This document shows, piece after piece, positions 1 through 7,696 of a stretch of 64,000 nt of DNA. The stretch lies in assembly GCF_041927875.1 (NCBI RefSeq), contig NZ_JBHFHN010000002.1. The stretch is one strand, 5' to 3'. The notes beneath the pieces were generated by a model, which was given only the letters and a program-made list of their open reading frames with translations, was not told the origin of the DNA and ran no database searches. The DNA comes from Paracoccus sp041927875 (lineage in GTDB: Bacteria > Pseudomonadota > Alphaproteobacteria > Rhodobacterales > Rhodobacteraceae). Every line of letters begins with the position of its first letter. Positions within the stretch are counted from its first letter, which is position 1. The translations under genes were made by a program, and so were the position numbers.

Positions 1-1655
1 GCGATTTCCTGCAAGGCAATCCGCTGGGCGATTATCTGGTCGGCGCGGGGCAGACCGGCAGCCTGCATCCGGCGATCGGCGCGATGAACCTGCTGGGCTA
101 TGACGCGGCGACGCTGGGCAATCACGATTTCAACTATGGGCTGGATTACCTGCTGACGGTGCTGGGCCAGGCGCGGTTCGCGCATGTCTGTTCCAACCTG
201 TCGCTGGCGCTGCCGCAGGCCGTGCTGCATCGCCACCTGATCCTGCGCCGCGATCTGGCGATGACGGACGGCGGCCGGGCCAGCCTGCGGATCGGGGTGA
301 TGGGGCTGCTGCCGCCGCAGACGCTGGATTGGGACCGCGCCCATCTGGACGGGGTGGCGACGATCACCGACATCTGCGACACCGCCGCCGAAACGGCGCA
401 GGCGCTGCGCGCGGCGGGGGCGGATCTGGTGATCGCCCTTTGTCACAGCGGCATCGGCCCGATCGCGCCCGCGCCACGGATGGAACATGCCGCGGGCGCG
501 CTGCCTGCCGTTGCCGGGATCGATGCCATGATCGCCGGGCACAGTCATCTGGTGTTCCCCTCGGCCCTTTATCGCGCGGGGGCGCGGATCGACCCGGTGG
601 CGGGCACGGTTCACGGCGTGCCGACCGTGCAGCCCGGCCATGACGGGTCGCATCTGGGGATGATCGACCTTGACCTTGCCTGTGATCCGGGCGGGCACTG
701 GCGGGTCGACAGCCACCGCGCGCGGTCGCTGGCGATCCCGATCGATTGCCCCGCCGACCCCGAGGTGGTGGCCGCCGTCACCCCCGCCCATGACGCGACG
801 CTGGCGCGGCTGCGCGCCCCGGTCGGGCGCACGAACCGGCCGCTGACCACCTATTTCGCCATGGTCGCGCCCGAACCCGCGCTGGGCCTTTTGGCCGAGG
901 CGCACCGCTGGCATATCCGGGCGCTGCTGGCGGAAACCACCTTTGACGGGCTGCCGGTGCTGGCCGCCGTGTCGCCCTTCAAGGCCGGTGGGCGGGGCGG
1001 GCCGCGCTATTATACCGATGTGGCCGCCGGGCCGCTGACGCTGCGGTCGCTGGCCGATCTGTACGCCTATCCCAACCGTGTGCAGGCGGTGGCGGTCAGC
1101 GGGGCCGAGCTGGGGGAATGGCTGGAACGCTCGGCATCGGCCTTTTGCCGGATCGCGCCGGGCCAGCCGGATCAGCGGCTGCTGGACCCCGACTTCCCCG
1201 CCTATGAGTTCGACGTGATCGGCGGCGTCAGCTATGCCTTCGATCTGACCCAGCCCGCGCGCTATGACGCATCCGGGCGGCTGGTCAATGGCAGCGCGCG
1301 GCGCCTGCGCGATCTGGCCCATGATGGCCGGCCGGTCAGCCCCGAAGATCGCTTTGTGATCGCCACATCGGATTTCCGCGCCGCCACCCGCGGCTTTGCC
1401 CGCGACCGCCATGTGATCGACCGCCCCGCCCCCGCGCATGACGTGCTGCGCCATTACGTCCAGGCCCAGGACAGCCTGTCGCCTGCCGCACCCGACTGGC
1501 GCATCCTGCCGGTGCCGGGCGCCAGCGTCGTCTTTGACACCGGACCCGCCGCGCTGGATCATCTGGATCACGCCCGCCGTCACGGACTGGAACCGACCGG
1601 ACCCGCGCCCGGCGGCTTTACCCGCTTCCGCCTGGTGCTGGACGCCGCGCGTTAG
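1..1655 (+). CDS. cpdB: 2',3'-cyclic-nucleotide 2'-phosphodiesterase / 3'-nucleotidase, 5' end cut by the window
   Basis: The frame is open from base 3, so the N-terminus and any signal peptide lie outside the window. The first visible residues (GDFLQGNPLGDYL) are the metal-binding D-x-x-Q-G block of the calcineurin-like phosphatase domain. They are followed by GNHDFNYG and, near residue 180, GHSHLVFP, which complete the dimetal site. The C-terminal half has the 5'-nucleotidase C domain (e.g. FKAGGRGGPRYYTDVAAG). Family members are periplasmic or secreted and release nucleosides and phosphate from 2',3'-cyclic nucleotides and 3'-nucleotides. A 5'-nucleotidase/UshA role is the alternative, but the C-domain looks closer to CpdB. 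The gene stands alone and is followed by the SRP RNA. Confidence 0.85.
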   Translation, partial: DFLQGNPLGDYLVGAGQTGSLHPAIGAMNLLGYDAATLGNHDFNYGLDYLLTVLGQARFAHVCSNLSLALPQAVLHRHLILRRDLAMTDGGRASLRIGVMGLLPPQTLDWDRAHLDGVATITDICDTAAETAQALRAAGADLVIALCHSGIGPIAPAPRMEHAAGALPAVAGIDAMIAGHSHLVFPSALYRAGARIDPVAGTVHGVPTVQPGHDGSHLGMIDLDLACDPGGHWRVDSHRARSLAIPIDCPADPEVVAAVTPAHDATLARLRAPVGRTNRPLTTYFAMVAPEPALGLLAEAHRWHIRALLAETTFDGLPVLAAVSPFKAGGRGGPRYYTDVAAGPLTLRSLADLYAYPNRVQAVAVSGAELGEWLERSASAFCRIAPGQPDQRLLDPDFPAYEFDVIGGVSYAFDLTQPARYDASGRLVNGSARRLRDLAHDGRPVSPEDRFVIATSDFRAATRGFARDRHVIDRPAPAHDVLRHYVQAQDSLSPAAPDWRILPVPGASVVFDTGPAALDHLDHARRHGLEPTGPAPGGFTRFRLVLDAAR

Positions 1656-1705
1656 AAGGTTCGGCAGGGGCTTGCCCTGCCCCGCACCCTGCCCTATATC
1701 GGGCC

Positions 1706-1803
1706 ACGAGAGGTTGGCGCGGGCAAGCGCCTCGCCAACCCGGTCAGGACCGGAAGGTAGCAGCCGTAACGAGACCCGCTTGGGTCGCTGTCCAGCCTCT
1801 CAC
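1706..1803 (+). ncRNA. ffs: Signal recognition particle RNA (4.5S, small bacterial type)
   Basis: The conserved domain IV core is present at about 1741-1770, with GGTCAGGACCGGAAGGTAGC and CAGCCGTAACGAG, matching the Ffh-binding symmetric loop and the GGAA tetraloop region. The ends pair as a terminal stem: GAGAGGTTGG (1708-1717) with CCAGCCTCTC (1792-1801), including a G-U pair. At about 95 nt it is the usual short 4.5S length. With Ffh it targets nascent membrane and secretory proteins to FtsY/SecYEG. The exact ends are set from the stem and may be off by a few bases. Confidence 0.93.
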
Positions 1804-1881
1804 CTTCCCCCCCCACCGCATCGCCATCTGGACGCCGCGCCTTGCGCGCGACAGATTGGGGCGTGAACGGGGGATGACATC

Positions 1882-3369
1882 ATGCAGGATCTGGCCAAGG
1901 ACATCTGGTTTCCAACCGATCGGGTGCTGATCGGCGGGCGGTGGCAGGCACCGCTGGGCGGCGAGACGCTGGCGCTGATCGACCCCTCGACCGGCGCGGG
2001 GCTGTGCGCCATCGCGCGCGGCACCGGCCCGGATATCGACGCCGCCGTTGCCGCCGCGCAGGCCGCGCGGGCGGGCGACTGGGGGCGGCTCAGCGCCACC
2101 GAACGCGGGCGGCTGATGCAACGCATGTCCGCCCTGGTCGAAACCCGCACCGAAGCCCTGGCCCGGATCGAGGCGCGCGACGTCGGCAAGCCGCTGTCGC
2201 AGGCCCGCGCCGACGCCCGCGCCCTTGCCCGCTATTTCGAGTTCTACGCCGGGGCCGCCGACAAGATCATGGGCGAGACCATCCCCTATCTGGATGGCTA
2301 TACGGTCTGGACCCTGCGCGAGCCGCATGGCGTCACCGGCCATATCGTGCCCTGGAACTATCCGATGCAGATTCTGGGCAGGTCGGTCGCGGCCGCCCTG
2401 GCGATGGGAAACGCCTGCGTCATCAAACCGGCCGAGGAGGCCTGCCTGACCGCGCTTGCCTTGGGCGCGCTGGCCATCGAGGCGGGCTTTCCCCCCGGCG
2501 CGGTCAATATCGTGCCTGGCCTGGGGGCCGAGGCCGGGGCGGCGCTGGCCAGTCATCCCGGCATTCAGCACCTGTCCTTTACCGGATCGGTCGCCACCGG
2601 CGCGCGGGTGCAGGCGGCTGCGGCCGCGCAGGCGGTGCCGGTCACGCTGGAACTGGGCGGCAAGTCGCCGCAACTGGTCTTTGCCGATGCCGATCTGGAC
2701 CGCGCGCTGCCGTTCCTGCTGAACGCCGCCGTCCAGAATGCCGGGCAGACCTGTTCCTGCGGCGCGCGCATCCTGGTGCAGCGCCCCCGGTTCGATGAGG
2801 TCGCCACCCGGCTGGGCGCGCGCTTTGATGCGCTGCGGGTCGGCCCGGCGCTGGCCGATGCCGATCTGGGGCCGCTGATCTCGGCCCGCCAACAGGCGAT
2901 CGTGCAGGATTTCGCACAATCGGCGCAGAGCCTGACGTTGGCGGGCGAAGGCCGGGTGCTGGACGATGCCCCGGCGGGTGGCTTTTACGTCACGCCGCGC
3001 CTTTACACCGGGGCCAGTCCCAATCACCGGCTGGCGCAGGCCGAAATCTTTGGCCCGCTGATCGTCATCCTGCCCTTTGACGACGAGGTCGAGGCAATGG
3101 CGATTGCCAATGGCACCGATTACGGGCTGGTGGCCGGGGTCTGGACCGCCGATCTGGGCCGCGCCCTGCGGCTGTCGCGCGGCCTGCGCGCGGGTCAGGT
3201 GTTTCTGAACAACTATGGCGCGGGCGGCGGGGTGGAACTGCCCTTTGGCGGTGTCGGCAAGTCCGGCCATGGACGCGAAAAGGGGTTCGAGGCGCTGTAT
3301 GGCTTTTCCACGCTCAAGACCGTCGCGGCCTGGCACGGTCCGGTTGCCGCCAGCGCGCCAAGCGCCTAG
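1882..3369 (+). CDS. NAD(P)-dependent aldehyde dehydrogenase
   Basis: A 495-residue aldehyde dehydrogenase superfamily protein. Key residues are visible: PWNYP with N159, K182 in VIKPAEE, general base E257 in LELGGKSPQ, and nucleophile C291 in NAGQTCSCG. The ending PFGGVGKSGHGREKG is typical of the betaine/4-aminobutyraldehyde branch. It should oxidise an aldehyde to the acid in the cytoplasm; the substrate cannot be read from sequence. The start at 1882 has a G-rich ribosome site (GGGGGATGACATC). It lies between the SRP RNA and dnaX with no obvious operon partner. A gamma-aminobutyraldehyde or betaine-aldehyde role is plausible but unproven. Confidence 0.9.
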   Translation: MQDLAKDIWFPTDRVLIGGRWQAPLGGETLALIDPSTGAGLCAIARGTGPDIDAAVAAAQAARAGDWGRLSATERGRLMQRMSALVETRTEALARIEARDVGKPLSQARADARALARYFEFYAGAADKIMGETIPYLDGYTVWTLREPHGVTGHIVPWNYPMQILGRSVAAALAMGNACVIKPAEEACLTALALGALAIEAGFPPGAVNIVPGLGAEAGAALASHPGIQHLSFTGSVATGARVQAAAAAQAVPVTLELGGKSPQLVFADADLDRALPFLLNAAVQNAGQTCSCGARILVQRPRFDEVATRLGARFDALRVGPALADADLGPLISARQQAIVQDFAQSAQSLTLAGEGRVLDDAPAGGFYVTPRLYTGASPNHRLAQAEIFGPLIVILPFDDEVEAMAIANGTDYGLVAGVWTADLGRALRLSRGLRAGQVFLNNYGAGGGVELPFGGVGKSGHGREKGFEALYGFSTLKTVAAWHGPVAASAPSA

Positions 3370-3396
3370 ATTGGCGGCAGTCACGAAAGGGCCGGC

Positions 3397-5187
3397 ATGA
3401 CCAGCGACACCACCGACAGCAACTATCAGGTTCTGGCGCGCAAATACCGGCCCGAGACCTTTGCCGATCTGGTCGGCCAGGACGCGATGGTGCGGACGCT
3501 GAAAAACGCCTTTGCCGCCGACCGTATCGCCCATGCCTTCATCCTGACCGGCATTCGCGGCACCGGCAAGACGACCACCGCGCGCATCATCGCCAAGGGG
3601 CTGAACTGCACCGGCGCGGACGGCACGGGCGGGCCGACGACGGAACCCTGCGGCGTGTGCGATTCCTGTCGCGCCATTGCCGAGGGCCGTCATGTCGACG
3701 TGCTGGAGATGGACGCCGCCAGCCGAACCGGCGTGGGCGACATCCGCGAAATCATTGATTCCGTTCACTATCGGGCCGCCAGCGCGCGCTACAAGGTCTA
3801 TATTATCGACGAAGTTCACATGCTGTCGACCAGCGCCTTCAATGCGCTGCTGAAAACGCTTGAGGAACCGCCCGCGCATGTGAAGTTCATCTTCGCCACG
3901 ACCGAGATCCGCAAGGTGCCGGTCACCGTTTTGTCGCGCTGCCAGCGGTTCGATCTGAAGCGGATCGAGCCTGAGGTGATGATCGCGCTGATGCGGCGCA
4001 TCGCCGGGGCCGAGGGCGCGGCGATCAGCGATGACGCGCTGGCGCTGATCGCACGGGCCGCCGAAGGTTCGGCACGCGACGCGACCAGCCTTCTGGATCA
4101 GGCGATTGCCCATGGCGCGGGCGAAACCACCGCCACCCAGGTGCGCGCCATGTTGGGGCTGGCCGACCGGGGCCGGGGTCTTGACCTGTTCGACATGATC
4201 CTGCGCGGGCAGGCGGCCGAGGCCCTGTCGGAACTGGGCGCACAATATGCCGATGGCGCCGATCCGATGGCGGTGCTGCGCGATTTGGCCGAGATCACCC
4301 ATTGGGTCAGCGTGCTGAAGGTAAGCCCCGAGGCGGGCGACGACATCACCCTGTCGCCCGATGAGCGCGCGCGGGGTGTGGCGCTGGCCGCGGCTGTGCC
4401 GATCCGGGTGCTGACGCGGATGTGGCAGATGCTGCTGAAAGCCATCGAGGAGGTCAGCCTGGCCCCCAATGCGATGATGGCGGCTGAAATGGCGCTGATC
4501 CGGCTGACCCATGTCGCCGATCTGCCCGACCCCGAGCCGCTGATCCGCCGCCTGCAACAGATCCAGTCCGAGGGTGGCCCCGCCCCCCGTGCCGCCCCCG
4601 CTGGCGGTGGTGGCGGCGCGCGCGCCATGGCCCAGCCGCAAGCCGCGCCCACAGCCGCCCCGCGCGCGATCCGCGCCCCACAAGGCGGCGGCGCGACCGC
4701 CCTGGCCACCCAGCCCGCCGGGGATGCGCTGGCGCTGACCCATTACGCGCGCTTTGCCGATGTCGTGGCGCTGCTGGGCCGGATGAAGGAATTGCGGCTG
4801 TTGCTGGACGTCGAAACCTATGTCCGGCTGGTGCGCTACAGCCCCGGCCGGATCGAGTTCGAGCCGGCCCCTGGCGCGCCCGACAGCCTGGCCGGTAGCC
4901 TGCGCGACACGCTGCAACGGCTGACGCGCGCGCCCTGGGGGGTGTCGGTGGTGGCGCAGGGCGGCGCACCGACCCTGGCCGAGGAAGCCGCTGCCGAGCG
5001 CGAGGCTGCGCGCGAGGAGGCCATGCAGGACGACCGCATCCGCGCGATTTTCGAGGCCTTCCCGCAGGCGCGCATCCACCAGATCCACCTGCCCGAACCC
5101 GATGAGCCTGTGCAGACCCCCGCCCCCGACAGCGCCGAAACCGCGCCCGAGGCCTGGGATCCGTTTGAAGACGATACCGACGACTGA
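3397..5187 (+). CDS. dnaX: DNA polymerase III subunits gamma/tau
   Basis: A 596-residue clamp-loader ATPase. The Walker A is GIRGTGKTT (residues 52-60), the zinc-binding cysteines are C71, C85, C88 and C91, the Walker B is YIIDEVHML (135-143), and the SRC sensor starts near S180. Residues from about 390 form an Ala/Pro/Gly-rich linker, followed by a tau-like C-terminal domain ending in acidic residues. It loads the beta clamp and tethers the replicase to the helicase. It is the first gene of dnaX-ybaB-recR, a widespread replication/repair operon. The start is supported by GAAAGGG just upstream. I did not find a convincing internal frameshift site for a separate gamma form. Confidence 0.97.
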   Translation: MTSDTTDSNYQVLARKYRPETFADLVGQDAMVRTLKNAFAADRIAHAFILTGIRGTGKTTTARIIAKGLNCTGADGTGGPTTEPCGVCDSCRAIAEGRHVDVLEMDAASRTGVGDIREIIDSVHYRAASARYKVYIIDEVHMLSTSAFNALLKTLEEPPAHVKFIFATTEIRKVPVTVLSRCQRFDLKRIEPEVMIALMRRIAGAEGAAISDDALALIARAAEGSARDATSLLDQAIAHGAGETTATQVRAMLGLADRGRGLDLFDMILRGQAAEALSELGAQYADGADPMAVLRDLAEITHWVSVLKVSPEAGDDITLSPDERARGVALAAAVPIRVLTRMWQMLLKAIEEVSLAPNAMMAAEMALIRLTHVADLPDPEPLIRRLQQIQSEGGPAPRAAPAGGGGGARAMAQPQAAPTAAPRAIRAPQGGGATALATQPAGDALALTHYARFADVVALLGRMKELRLLLDVETYVRLVRYSPGRIEFEPAPGAPDSLAGSLRDTLQRLTRAPWGVSVVAQGGAPTLAEEAAAEREAAREEAMQDDRIRAIFEAFPQARIHQIHLPEPDEPVQTPAPDSAETAPEAWDPFEDDTDD

Positions 5188-5205
5188 CACCGCAAAGGAG
5201 ACCCG

Positions 5206-5550
5206 ATGTTCAAGGGACTGGGCGCCATGGGCGACATGGCCAAGATGATGAAGGCCGCCAAGGACATGCAGGCCAAGATGACCAAGCTGCAAGAGGATCT
5301 TGACGCGACCATCGTCCAGGGCGAGGCCGGCGCGGGCCTGATCCGCGCCGAGGCCACCGCCAAGGGCGAGCTGGTCAGCCTGAAGATCGACCCCTCGATC
5401 TTTCAGGCCGAGGACAAGGAGGTTGTCGAAGACCTGATCCTGGCCGCGATCAAGGATGTGCAGCGCCGCGCCGCCGAACATACCGCGCGCGAAATGGGCC
5501 GCATCCAGACCGAATTGGGCCTGCCCGCCGACATGAAACTGCCGATCTGA
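5206..5550 (+). CDS. YbaB/EbfC family nucleoid-associated protein
   Basis: A 114-residue small DNA-binding protein of the YbaB/EbfC family. The N-terminus is Met/Lys-rich and helical (MAKMMKAAKDMQAKM), followed by the conserved VQGEAGAGLIRAEATAKGEL segment and a short C-terminal helix. These proteins form dimers with a tweezer-like shape and bind DNA. Their genes almost always sit between dnaX and recR, as here. The start follows a strong AAAGGAGA ribosome site, 18 bases after dnaX, so co-translation in the operon is likely. Confidence 0.95.
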   Translation: MFKGLGAMGDMAKMMKAAKDMQAKMTKLQEDLDATIVQGEAGAGLIRAEATAKGELVSLKIDPSIFQAEDKEVVEDLILAAIKDVQRRAAEHTAREMGRIQTELGLPADMKLPI

Positions 5551-5556
5551 CCGGGC

Positions 5557-6159
5557 ATGACGCGCGAGGCCGACGATATAGAGGCGCTGATCGGGCTGAT
5601 GGCCCGGCTGCCCGGCCTTGGCCCGCGATCGGCCCGGCGCGCGGTCCTGCATCTGATCGCCCGGCGCGGCGCGCTGATGGCACCCTTGGGTGCGGCGATC
5701 AGCGATGTCGCCGGGCGCATCCACGACTGCCCCGCCTGTGGCAACCTGACGCTGGATGCGACCTGCGCCATCTGCGCCGACCCGCGCCGCGCCACCGGCG
5801 AGATCTGCGTGGTCGAGGATGTGGGCGATCTGTGGGCGATGGAGCGCGGCCAAGCCTTTCGCGGCCGCTATCACGTTCTGGGCGGGCTGCTGTCGGCGCT
5901 GGACGCCATCGGTCCCGAGGATCTGGGCATCCCGCGCCTGATCGCCCGGCTGCGCGACGAGGCCGTGACCGAGGTAATCCTGGCGCTGAACGCCACTGTC
6001 GAGGGGCAGACCACCGCGCATTACATCGCCGATGCGCTGTCGGGCAGCGGCATCCGCATCACCATGCTGGCCCAGGGCGTGCCGATCGGCGGCGAGCTGG
6101 ACTATCTGGATGACGGCACGATCCAGGCCGCGCTGCGGGCGCGCAAGGCGGTGACTTAG
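5557..6159 (+). CDS. recR: Recombination mediator RecR
   Basis: A 200-residue protein with the RecR layout: an N-terminal helix-hairpin-helix (LARLPGLGPRSARR-like, residues 16-29), a four-cysteine zinc finger (C58, C61, C70, C73), then a Toprim domain from about residue 80 (ICVVEDVGDL) and a C-terminal Walker-like tail. With RecF and RecO it loads RecA on SSB-coated gaps. It starts 7 bases after the ybaB stop with a weak ribosome site, suggesting translational coupling. The stop is followed by two GC hairpins and a copy of the dispersed 3'-end motif. Confidence 0.97.
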   Translation: MTREADDIEALIGLMARLPGLGPRSARRAVLHLIARRGALMAPLGAAISDVAGRIHDCPACGNLTLDATCAICADPRRATGEICVVEDVGDLWAMERGQAFRGRYHVLGGLLSALDAIGPEDLGIPRLIARLRDEAVTEVILALNATVEGQTTAHYIADALSGSGIRITMLAQGVPIGGELDYLDDGTIQAALRARKAVT

Positions 6160-6166
6160 GGCATCT

Positions 6167-6196
6167 GAGGGGCTTTGCCCCTCGAGGCCATTGGCC
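6167..6196 (+). terminator. Double hairpin after recR
   Basis: GAGGGGC (6167-6173), loop TTT, GCCCCTC (6177-6183) forms a perfect 7-bp stem, followed by GGCC-ATT-GGCC (6186-6196). No T-run follows; instead the dispersed motif at 6207-6233 comes next. The same order recurs after metK and aroB. Confidence 0.55.
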
Positions 6197-6206
6197 CCTC
6201 AGCCCA

Positions 6207-6233
6207 GAATACTACGTCCAAGAAGAAAGGGCG
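6207..6233 (+). repeat. Dispersed 3'-end motif, copy 1 (after recR)
   Basis: GAATACTACGTCCAAGAAGAA followed by AGGGCG. This is a slightly degenerate 5' half (AATACT for ATATTT) with an exact CCAAGAAGAAAGG core. It lies sense to recR, downstream of the double hairpin. Confidence 0.6.
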
Positions 6234-6250
6234 GTCGGTGCCGCCCGGCG

Positions 6251-7135
6251 TCAGCCCATGCGTTCGCTGGCATAGCCGCCGGGGCTGGCGGGGAAGACCA
6301 CGGTGCGATTGCCGTTCAGGAAGGTGCGACGGTGGATATGGGCGTGGATGGCGCGCGCCAGCACCTGCGCCTCGACGTCGCGGCCCAGGCTGACGTAATC
6401 GTCGGGCGACTGGGCATGGGTGATGCGGACCGTATCCTGTTCGATGATCGGGCCTTCATCCAGATCGGCGGTCACATAATGCGCCGTCGCCCCGATCAGC
6501 TTCACCCCGCGTTCATAGGCCTGCTTGTAGGGGTTCGCGCCCTTGAAGCTGGGCAGGAAGGAATGGTGGATGTTGATGATCCGCCCCGAATACTTCGCGC
6601 ACATCTGATCGGAGAGGATCTGCATATAGCGCGCCAGCACAACCAGATCGGCGCCGGAGTCCTCGATCACGGCCATCAGCCGCGCCTCGGCCTCGGGCTT
6701 GTTGGCGGCTGTCACCTTGATGTGGTGAAAGGGGATGTCGTGGTTCACCACCACCTTCTGATAGGTCAGATGGTTCGACACGACGCCCACGATGTCGATC
6801 GGCAGCGCCCCGATGCGCCAGCGATACAAGAGGTCATTCAGGCAATGGCCGAAGTTCGACACCATCAGCAGAACCTTCATCCGCTCGGAGGCGTCGGCCA
6901 TGTGCCAATCCATGCCAAAGCCCTGCGCCACCGGTTCAAAGGCCGCACGCAACGCCGCCAGCCCCGCCCCCGTTTCCGACACGAACGACACGCGCATGAA
7001 GAACCGGCCGGTCTGCACATCGTCATATTGATGCGCATCGGTGATGTTGCAGCCGTTGTCGGCCAGCACATTGGCAATCGCCGCGACAATCCCGCGACGC
7101 GAGTTGCAGGCAACGGTCAGAACAAAGGCGGTCAT
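6251..7135 (-). CDS. purU: Formyltetrahydrofolate deformylase
   Basis: A 294-residue protein with an N-terminal ACT domain (FVLTVACNSRRGIVAAIANV) and a C-terminal formyltransferase-like hydrolase domain. The latter has the NIHHSFLPSF active-site segment and a GATAHYVT block with the conserved aspartate in DLDEGPII. It hydrolyses 10-formyl-THF to THF and formate, balancing one-carbon pools; the ACT domain normally senses glycine/methionine status. I chose the ATG at 7135 because GGGGGAC precedes it. An upstream in-frame ATG at 7171 lacks a ribosome site. It ends convergently with recR. Confidence 0.93.
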   Translation of the reverse strand: MTAFVLTVACNSRRGIVAAIANVLADNGCNITDAHQYDDVQTGRFFMRVSFVSETGAGLAALRAAFEPVAQGFGMDWHMADASERMKVLLMVSNFGHCLNDLLYRWRIGALPIDIVGVVSNHLTYQKVVVNHDIPFHHIKVTAANKPEAEARLMAVIEDSGADLVVLARYMQILSDQMCAKYSGRIINIHHSFLPSFKGANPYKQAYERGVKLIGATAHYVTADLDEGPIIEQDTVRITHAQSPDDYVSLGRDVEAQVLARAIHAHIHRRTFLNGNRTVVFPASPGGYASERMG

Positions 7136-7223
7136 TCGGTCCCCCGGTTTTGCTGCTGTCAGATTGCCCAAGCCGGGCCGCGATCATTGCCCGAAGGCGA
7201 CGGGCGGGCGCGCGAAGGCGACC

Positions 7224-7547
7224 TCAGATCTGCTTTTCGGGAATATGCACGACCAGCCCGTCCAGGCTGTCGTTGACCTTGATCTGGCAGGTCAGACGCG
7301 ACCGCGCCGGATCGGGCTGCCAGGCGAAATCCAGCATGTCCTCTTCCATGGAATCCTTCGGCGGCACGCGGTCAAGCCAGGCCGGATCGACATAGACATG
7401 GCAGGTGGAGCAGGCGCAGGCGCCGCCGCAATCGGCGTCGATCCCCGGCACGCCGTTGTCGCGCGCGCCCTCCATCACGGTCATGCCGGGCTTGACCTCG
7501 ACCTCGTGACGGGTGCCGTTATGTTCGACATAGGTGATGCGGGCCAT
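7224..7547 (-). CDS. fdxE: 2Fe-2S ferredoxin, FdVI / ISC type
   Basis: A 107-residue plant-type ferredoxin with cluster cysteines in DADCGGACACSTCHVYV and a fourth in RLTCQIKV. The overall sequence (IEHNGTRHEVE-like start, PGIDADCGGACACSTCH, DGLVVHIPEKQI end) is the Rhodobacter FdVI/adrenodoxin-like type, thought to supply electrons to Fe-S cluster assembly and essential in relatives. The symbol follows Rhodobacter capsulatus usage and is from memory. The start at 7547 follows AAGGAGCAACGC. An upstream in-frame start at 7643 would add a low-quality extension. Confidence 0.92.
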   Translation of the reverse strand: MARITYVEHNGTRHEVEVKPGMTVMEGARDNGVPGIDADCGGACACSTCHVYVDPAWLDRVPPKDSMEEDMLDFAWQPDPARSRLTCQIKVNDSLDGLVVHIPEKQI

Positions 7548-7628
7548 GCGTTGCTCCTTGAAACGACCTTGGGGCGATGTAGGGCATCGGCCCCGCGTTG
7601 AAAAGGGCACGACAAAGGTCGCGCCCTG

Positions 7629-7656
7629 TTCTTTCTTGCCCAAATACGCCTGGGGC
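7629..7656 (-). repeat. Dispersed 3'-end motif, copy 2 (after htrA)
   Basis: Reads on the minus strand as CCAGGCGTATTTGGGCAAG followed by AAAGAAC, the GCGTATTTG-type variant. It lies about 40 bases past the protease stop. A GC hairpin lies between the two (GGGGGGCGC...GCGCCCCCC, about 7660-7690). The motif is sense to the protease gene and sits upstream of the ferredoxin gene. Confidence 0.6.
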
Positions 7657-7696
7657 GCGGGGGGGCGCGGAGGGCAGCGCCCCCCGCCCTTGACCC

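Noticed and set aside
1744..6021. A 1425-codon open frame on the minus strand
   Set aside because: It runs antisense to aldehyde dehydrogenase, dnaX, ybaB and recR, all of which have clear motifs. It is low-complexity (Gly/Gln/Asp/Arg-rich), a known effect of high G+C.
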